In this document: positions 13,193-16,197 of the stretch, piece by piece | How the letters are laid out: every line of letters starts with the position of its first letter | How positions within the stretch are numbered: position 1 is the first letter of the stretch | Source of the DNA: Pseudomonadota bacterium | GTDB taxonomy: Bacteria > Pseudomonadota > Gammaproteobacteria > Arenicellales > Arenicellaceae | DNA: 16,197 nucleotides | Direction: 5' to 3' | Assembly: GCA_018660405.1 (NCBI GenBank) | Contig: JABJKL010000232.1 | Coordinates: 1 to 16,197 of the forward strand | Notes under the pieces: model-generated | What the model saw: the letters and a program-made list of their open reading frames with translations, nothing else | Told to the model about the DNA's origin: nothing | Database searches by the model: none | Position numbers and translations under genes: made by a program

Positions 13193-14908
13193 ATGCAGAC
13201 TTTAATGAACCACATTAAAAAGCTAATACTCCCCATTGCCGTACTGTTCACGTTTACAGCAAGCTCAATTGCTGCGCAGGAGGCACCCGACACGATTCTG
13301 TTTAACGGAAAAATTGTTACGGTCGATGATTATTTTTCCATTCAGCAAGCGGTCGCGATTAGTGGCGAACAGATTGCTGCGGTTGGGGATAACGAAACAA
13401 TTCAGGTGCTGGCCAATCCAGACACTCGCCTGATAGATCTGGGTGGGCGGACAGTGATTCCAGGATTGATTGACAACCACAATCACATCATTCGGGCGAC
13501 AGAATACTGGCCCAACGAAGCAAGACTTGATGGCATTTCCAGCCGAACTGAAGCGCTACAAATTCTCGAAGCAAAAGCAAACTCCATGCCTGCGGGTCAA
13601 TGGTTGATGTCGCTGGGGGGGTGGACGGAAGCCCAATTTATTGGCAATCGCGCAGATTTCACTCTTGCAGAGCTGGATGAATTATCACCCGCAAGACCGG
13701 CTTTCATCCAATCAACCTACGATCACGTCTTCGTCAATACGGCTTGGCTTGAGGAAATGGATATTCCAATGATATTGAGTGCCGCCGATCAAGAGGCAAC
13801 AACCGGGTTGGCATCGTATATCGTTCGCGACGAGTCTGGTACGGCAACCGGTCGATTAAATGGCGGGATCAGCATGGTAGCGTTGGCTATTGAACGCTTC
13901 CCAAAATTGTCTGAGGAAGAACAAGTATCGGCGATCAGCTCTGCGTTCTCTTATCTCAACGGCCTGGGGCTTACTGCGGTCTATGATCCTGCCGGAGTGG
14001 GTATTAGTGAGGAAATCTACGAGCGTCTTGCTTCAGTAGCCGATACAACTGGCCTGACATTGCGCGTATTCCACACACTCGGCGGGGGCGCACCGTCCAC
14101 ACCCGAAGAGGCCCGCGCAATCGTCGAGCAGATAGAGACCTCACGGCCTTTTCAGGGTAACACCACACTTGATCTGATTGCGGTGGGAGAAATCTATTAC
14201 GCGCCATTTCATTGGGATAGTCTGTTTACCGCAAGGTCTCCTAATTCGGATGACATTGCTGCAGCTCGAAGCATCCTGACTGCCGCAGCCAAAGGAGGCT
14301 GGTCGGTACAAACGCATGCCACTCAACCCGCGACTATTGATATTCTGCTTGACGTAATGACCGAAATTAACGCCGAATACCCGCTTCGTCAGTTACGATG
14401 GTCAGTGACGCATGCTGACCGTATCACCATCACACAAATTGAAAGGATGCGCCATTTGGGAATGACGCTGCAAATGCGCAGCATATCGGTCACAAAGCAG
14501 CCAAGGCGTTATCAACTCATCGAGGAGCTTGGCGAGGCTGCCTATCAAGTTCCACCGCTGCGCCTGGTTCAAAACAGTGGTATTCCTTTCGGTCTGGGAA
14601 CCGATGGCACAAAAGCAGCCCAGATTAATCCATTTGTGTCTCTTTGGTGGGCAGTAACCGGCCTGTCTTTGAACGGCGACGTTGTTTTAAAAGATACCCT
14701 TAGTCGTGAAAACGCTCTGATCGCACACACCCGCGCCAATGCTTACCTAATGTTTCAGGAAAACAACACCGGTTCGATCAGACCTGGATTGCTGGCAGAT
14801 TTATTGGTCCTCGACCGCGACTATCTGACCGTACCTGACGCTGAGATCAAGGATATAAAACTCATTGCGACCCTGGTCGGCGGAAAAATAGTCTCGGGCG
14901 AATTGTAA
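13193..14908 (+). CDS. Exported YtcJ-like amidohydrolase (amidohydrolase family 3)
   Basis: This is a metal-dependent hydrolase with a TIM-barrel fold of the amidohydrolase superfamily, 571 aa. An N-terminal signal peptide (KKLILPIAVLFTF to about SIAA, residue 28) predicts periplasmic placement. The composite beta-domain start FNGKIVTVDDYFS (37-49) is followed by VIPGLIDNHNH with metal ligands H96 and H98. Further likely ligands are H375 in VQTHATQPA, H407 in SVTHADR and D471 in GLGTDGT. The C-terminal end GSIRPGLLADLLVLDRDYLTVP is characteristic of the family. The central strand reads VGEIYY where many relatives have a Lys-containing motif, so the metal centre may be mononuclear. Substrate is unknown (amides, cyclic ureas, N-formyl compounds are possible). 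An alternative ATG lies four codons in. The ribosome site is weak. The left neighbour is the divergent deacetylase remnant, 89 bp away. Confidence 0.88.
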   Translation: MQTLMNHIKKLILPIAVLFTFTASSIAAQEAPDTILFNGKIVTVDDYFSIQQAVAISGEQIAAVGDNETIQVLANPDTRLIDLGGRTVIPGLIDNHNHIIRATEYWPNEARLDGISSRTEALQILEAKANSMPAGQWLMSLGGWTEAQFIGNRADFTLAELDELSPARPAFIQSTYDHVFVNTAWLEEMDIPMILSAADQEATTGLASYIVRDESGTATGRLNGGISMVALAIERFPKLSEEEQVSAISSAFSYLNGLGLTAVYDPAGVGISEEIYERLASVADTTGLTLRVFHTLGGGAPSTPEEARAIVEQIETSRPFQGNTTLDLIAVGEIYYAPFHWDSLFTARSPNSDDIAAARSILTAAAKGGWSVQTHATQPATIDILLDVMTEINAEYPLRQLRWSVTHADRITITQIERMRHLGMTLQMRSISVTKQPRRYQLIEELGEAAYQVPPLRLVQNSGIPFGLGTDGTKAAQINPFVSLWWAVTGLSLNGDVVLKDTLSRENALIAHTRANAYLMFQENNTGSIRPGLLADLLVLDRDYLTVPDAEIKDIKLIATLVGGKIVSGEL

Positions 14909-14960
14909 TGACTATCGGATAAGACGGACTGAACGTCGCGAGACCCGAGAACGTAATTTT

Positions 14961-14998
14961 GCACTCCAGCCGGCTTTCTTCGAGAAGCCCTGGGGTGC
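14961..14998. terminator. Long imperfect hairpin between convergent genes
   Basis: GCACTCCAG (14961-14969) pairs with CTGGGGTGC (14990-14998) with one G-T pair. After a two-base bulge GGCTT (14972-14976) pairs with AAGCC (14985-14989) around an eight-base loop. It lies 52 bp after the amidohydrolase stop and 68 bp after the end of the opposing oxygenase gene. There is no T run on the plus strand and only a poor one on the minus strand, so it may be a weak bidirectional terminator or an mRNA 3'-end hairpin. Confidence 0.45.
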
Positions 14999-15066
14999 GG
15001 TGTAGTTATTCTACATAAGCGATTGATAATGTAGTTGAGGGCAAAACAAGGCATGGGGACCCTGGC

Positions 15067-16197
15067 TCAATTCGCGAAAATATCGAACGAAATGCTGATA
15101 CGCTGCCCAGCGCTCGAAAACGGCTTGGTTCGATGGAAGGAATAGGACGGAAACATAACGAGTGTCCCGGGACGAGGTTGTACTGAACGGACCGGTGACT
15201 CTGCCTTTGCAAACAATTGATCAGACGGCCGGCCAAATTCGAGCCAGCCATCTTCTCCATGGGTTGATCCTATACCATCCTCAGGCGTAGCAACATAATA
15301 TACCGCGCTCATCCAGGCTTCCGGATGAATATGTGAGAGCTGATGCCCCTGATCACTCAATACCACTGCCCAGGAATTCATGCTCCACCGGGAAGGCGCA
15401 TTTTGCACCCACGGATGATCGCCCAAACCGTCTGCGCGCAACCTGGCTTGCGTCGCCCTAACCTCACCATTGACCAGATTTAACAGAACCTGCATTTCCG
15501 GCGATGGCTCTACACTGAGGCTACCCGTCTGTACGCCATGACGCGTCGCTCGATTTGTGTGAGTCATGGCTAAAGACGGATGCTCACGGATCATTTTTTC
15601 TAATGCTGCGTTAAACTTTTCGAGGCTACCGTAGCGCGGCGGGGCAGTAATCTGTTGGGTGCTTACCAACGTGTGCTGGCCGAGCAAACTATCGGCAGCA
15701 TCATTCCTGCCCGCATCACGTAACGCCAAGGCCTTAACCAGAATCACTGCAGCAGACGCCGGGTTTTTCTGTAAGAATTCATCGCATAATTCTACTGCTG
15801 TTTCTGGTGAGCCCTTGGCGGCGTAAACATTAGCCAACTGACTATGTACGGTTGCAAGGTCGGGTGCCAGGGCAGCAGCTTGCTCGAAGACCTTGATAGC
15901 ACCCTGAAAATCCTCCTGCTGCAAGCGCACCCGGCCGAGGTGCAACAATGAGTTAGTATCTTCAGCATTGAGGACGATACTGCGAGCGAGAATAGCCTCC
16001 GCCTCTTCTAGCCGTTCAAGCTGATGAAGTGCGACACCCTTAATCGTCAGAATCGCCGGATCGTCCGGGCGTAACTCCAAAGTTTTGTCGCTGACCGCAA
16101 CCGCATCGTCAAACTCTTTACTTTCGAGTAAGGCATGAGCCAGACCGTATCCAATTTCTGCATCCGCAGGCTCGAGCTCCTGGGCACGACGATAAAT
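15067..16197 (-). CDS. TPR-repeat protein with C-terminal 2OG-Fe(II) oxygenase domain (partial)
   Basis: The gene runs off the right edge, so its start lies outside; the frame is open to the last base and 376 codons are visible. The N-terminal visible part has at least four tetratricopeptide repeats: ALLESKEFDDAVAVSDKTLE, then GVALHQLERLEEAEAILARS, LGRVRLQQEDFQGAIKVFEQ, and QLANVYAAKGSPETAVELCD. The C-terminal domain (from about visible residue 225) is a putative 2OG-Fe(II) oxygenase of the PF13759 type. It has HIHPEAWMSAVYYV with H289 and H291, GWLEFGRP, then LVMFPSYSFHRTKPF with H355, and QRISISFDI with R366, the likely 2-oxoglutarate-binding Arg. Such fusions would use the TPR part to hold a protein partner for hydroxylation. 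No signal peptide can be judged. It converges with the amidohydrolase gene. Confidence 0.85.
   Translation of the reverse strand: MYRRAQELEPADAEIGYGLAHALLESKEFDDAVAVSDKTLELRPDDPAILTIKGVALHQLERLEEAEAILARSIVLNAEDTNSLLHLGRVRLQQEDFQGAIKVFEQAAALAPDLATVHSQLANVYAAKGSPETAVELCDEFLQKNPASAAVILVKALALRDAGRNDAADSLLGQHTLVSTQQITAPPRYGSLEKFNAALEKMIREHPSLAMTHTNRATRHGVQTGSLSVEPSPEMQVLLNLVNGEVRATQARLRADGLGDHPWVQNAPSRWSMNSWAVVLSDQGHQLSHIHPEAWMSAVYYVATPEDGIGSTHGEDGWLEFGRPSDQLFAKAESPVRSVQPRPGTLVMFPSYSFHRTKPFSSAGQRISISFDIFAN

Overview
The window looks like chromosomal DNA of a marine or aquatic gammaproteobacterium. Base composition is near 50% GC, and Shine-Dalgarno sites are of the usual type. The gene content (OmpW porin, TonB-dependent receptor of the IIVTSRRRE type, secreted quinoprotein, RidA, MBL and amidohydrolase proteins) is typical of heterotrophic marine lineages. 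No taxonomic marker gene is present, so this is inference. No rRNA, tRNA, CRISPR array, transposase or integrase was seen.

Left part (1-2342, minus strand): a membrane operon. A four-helix protein of unknown family is followed by a sodium:solute symporter. Two very small single-helix proteins (31 and 41 aa) follow, each with a good ribosome binding site, and a 10-bp hairpin separates them. A 525-bp intergenic region with dyads then leads to the divergent aldehyde dehydrogenase of the succinate-semialdehyde dehydrogenase type (2868-4295, plus). A perfect 34-bp palindrome ends that gene, and its centre is an exact FNR/Anr box. The box sits at the class II distance from a -10-like hexamer in front of an OmpW-family gene (4512-5189), a family known to be FNR/Anr-controlled.

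Middle part (5466-12495, minus strand): a series of exported proteins. In transcription order these are a DUF6152-like secreted protein whose normal ATG is missing, an 842-aa TonB-dependent receptor with its own strong terminator, and a soluble PQQ-dependent sugar dehydrogenase-like protein. A strong sigma70 promoter then drives an MBL-fold hydrolase carrying an inserted EF-hand pair, together with a RidA-like protein that has lost the family's catalytic arginine. Nearly all carry signal peptides. A periplasmic and outer-membrane uptake and oxidation/hydrolysis module is a reasonable reading, but the substrate cannot be told.

Right part (12600-16197): the remnant of a YdjC/ChbG-type deacetylase lies next to and divergent from an exported YtcJ-like amidohydrolase (13193-14908, plus). 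The remnant continues past its first stop with recognisable family sequence, interrupted by TAG, TGA and TAA. Convergent to the amidohydrolase, with a long imperfect hairpin between them, is a TPR/2OG-Fe(II) oxygenase fusion gene that runs off the right edge.

No complete unknown defence or mobile system was found. The most unusual items are the FNR box inside a palindromic terminator, the EF-hand insertion in the MBL enzyme, the arginine-less secreted RidA, the decaying deacetylase, and the two hidden membrane microproteins behind the symporter.
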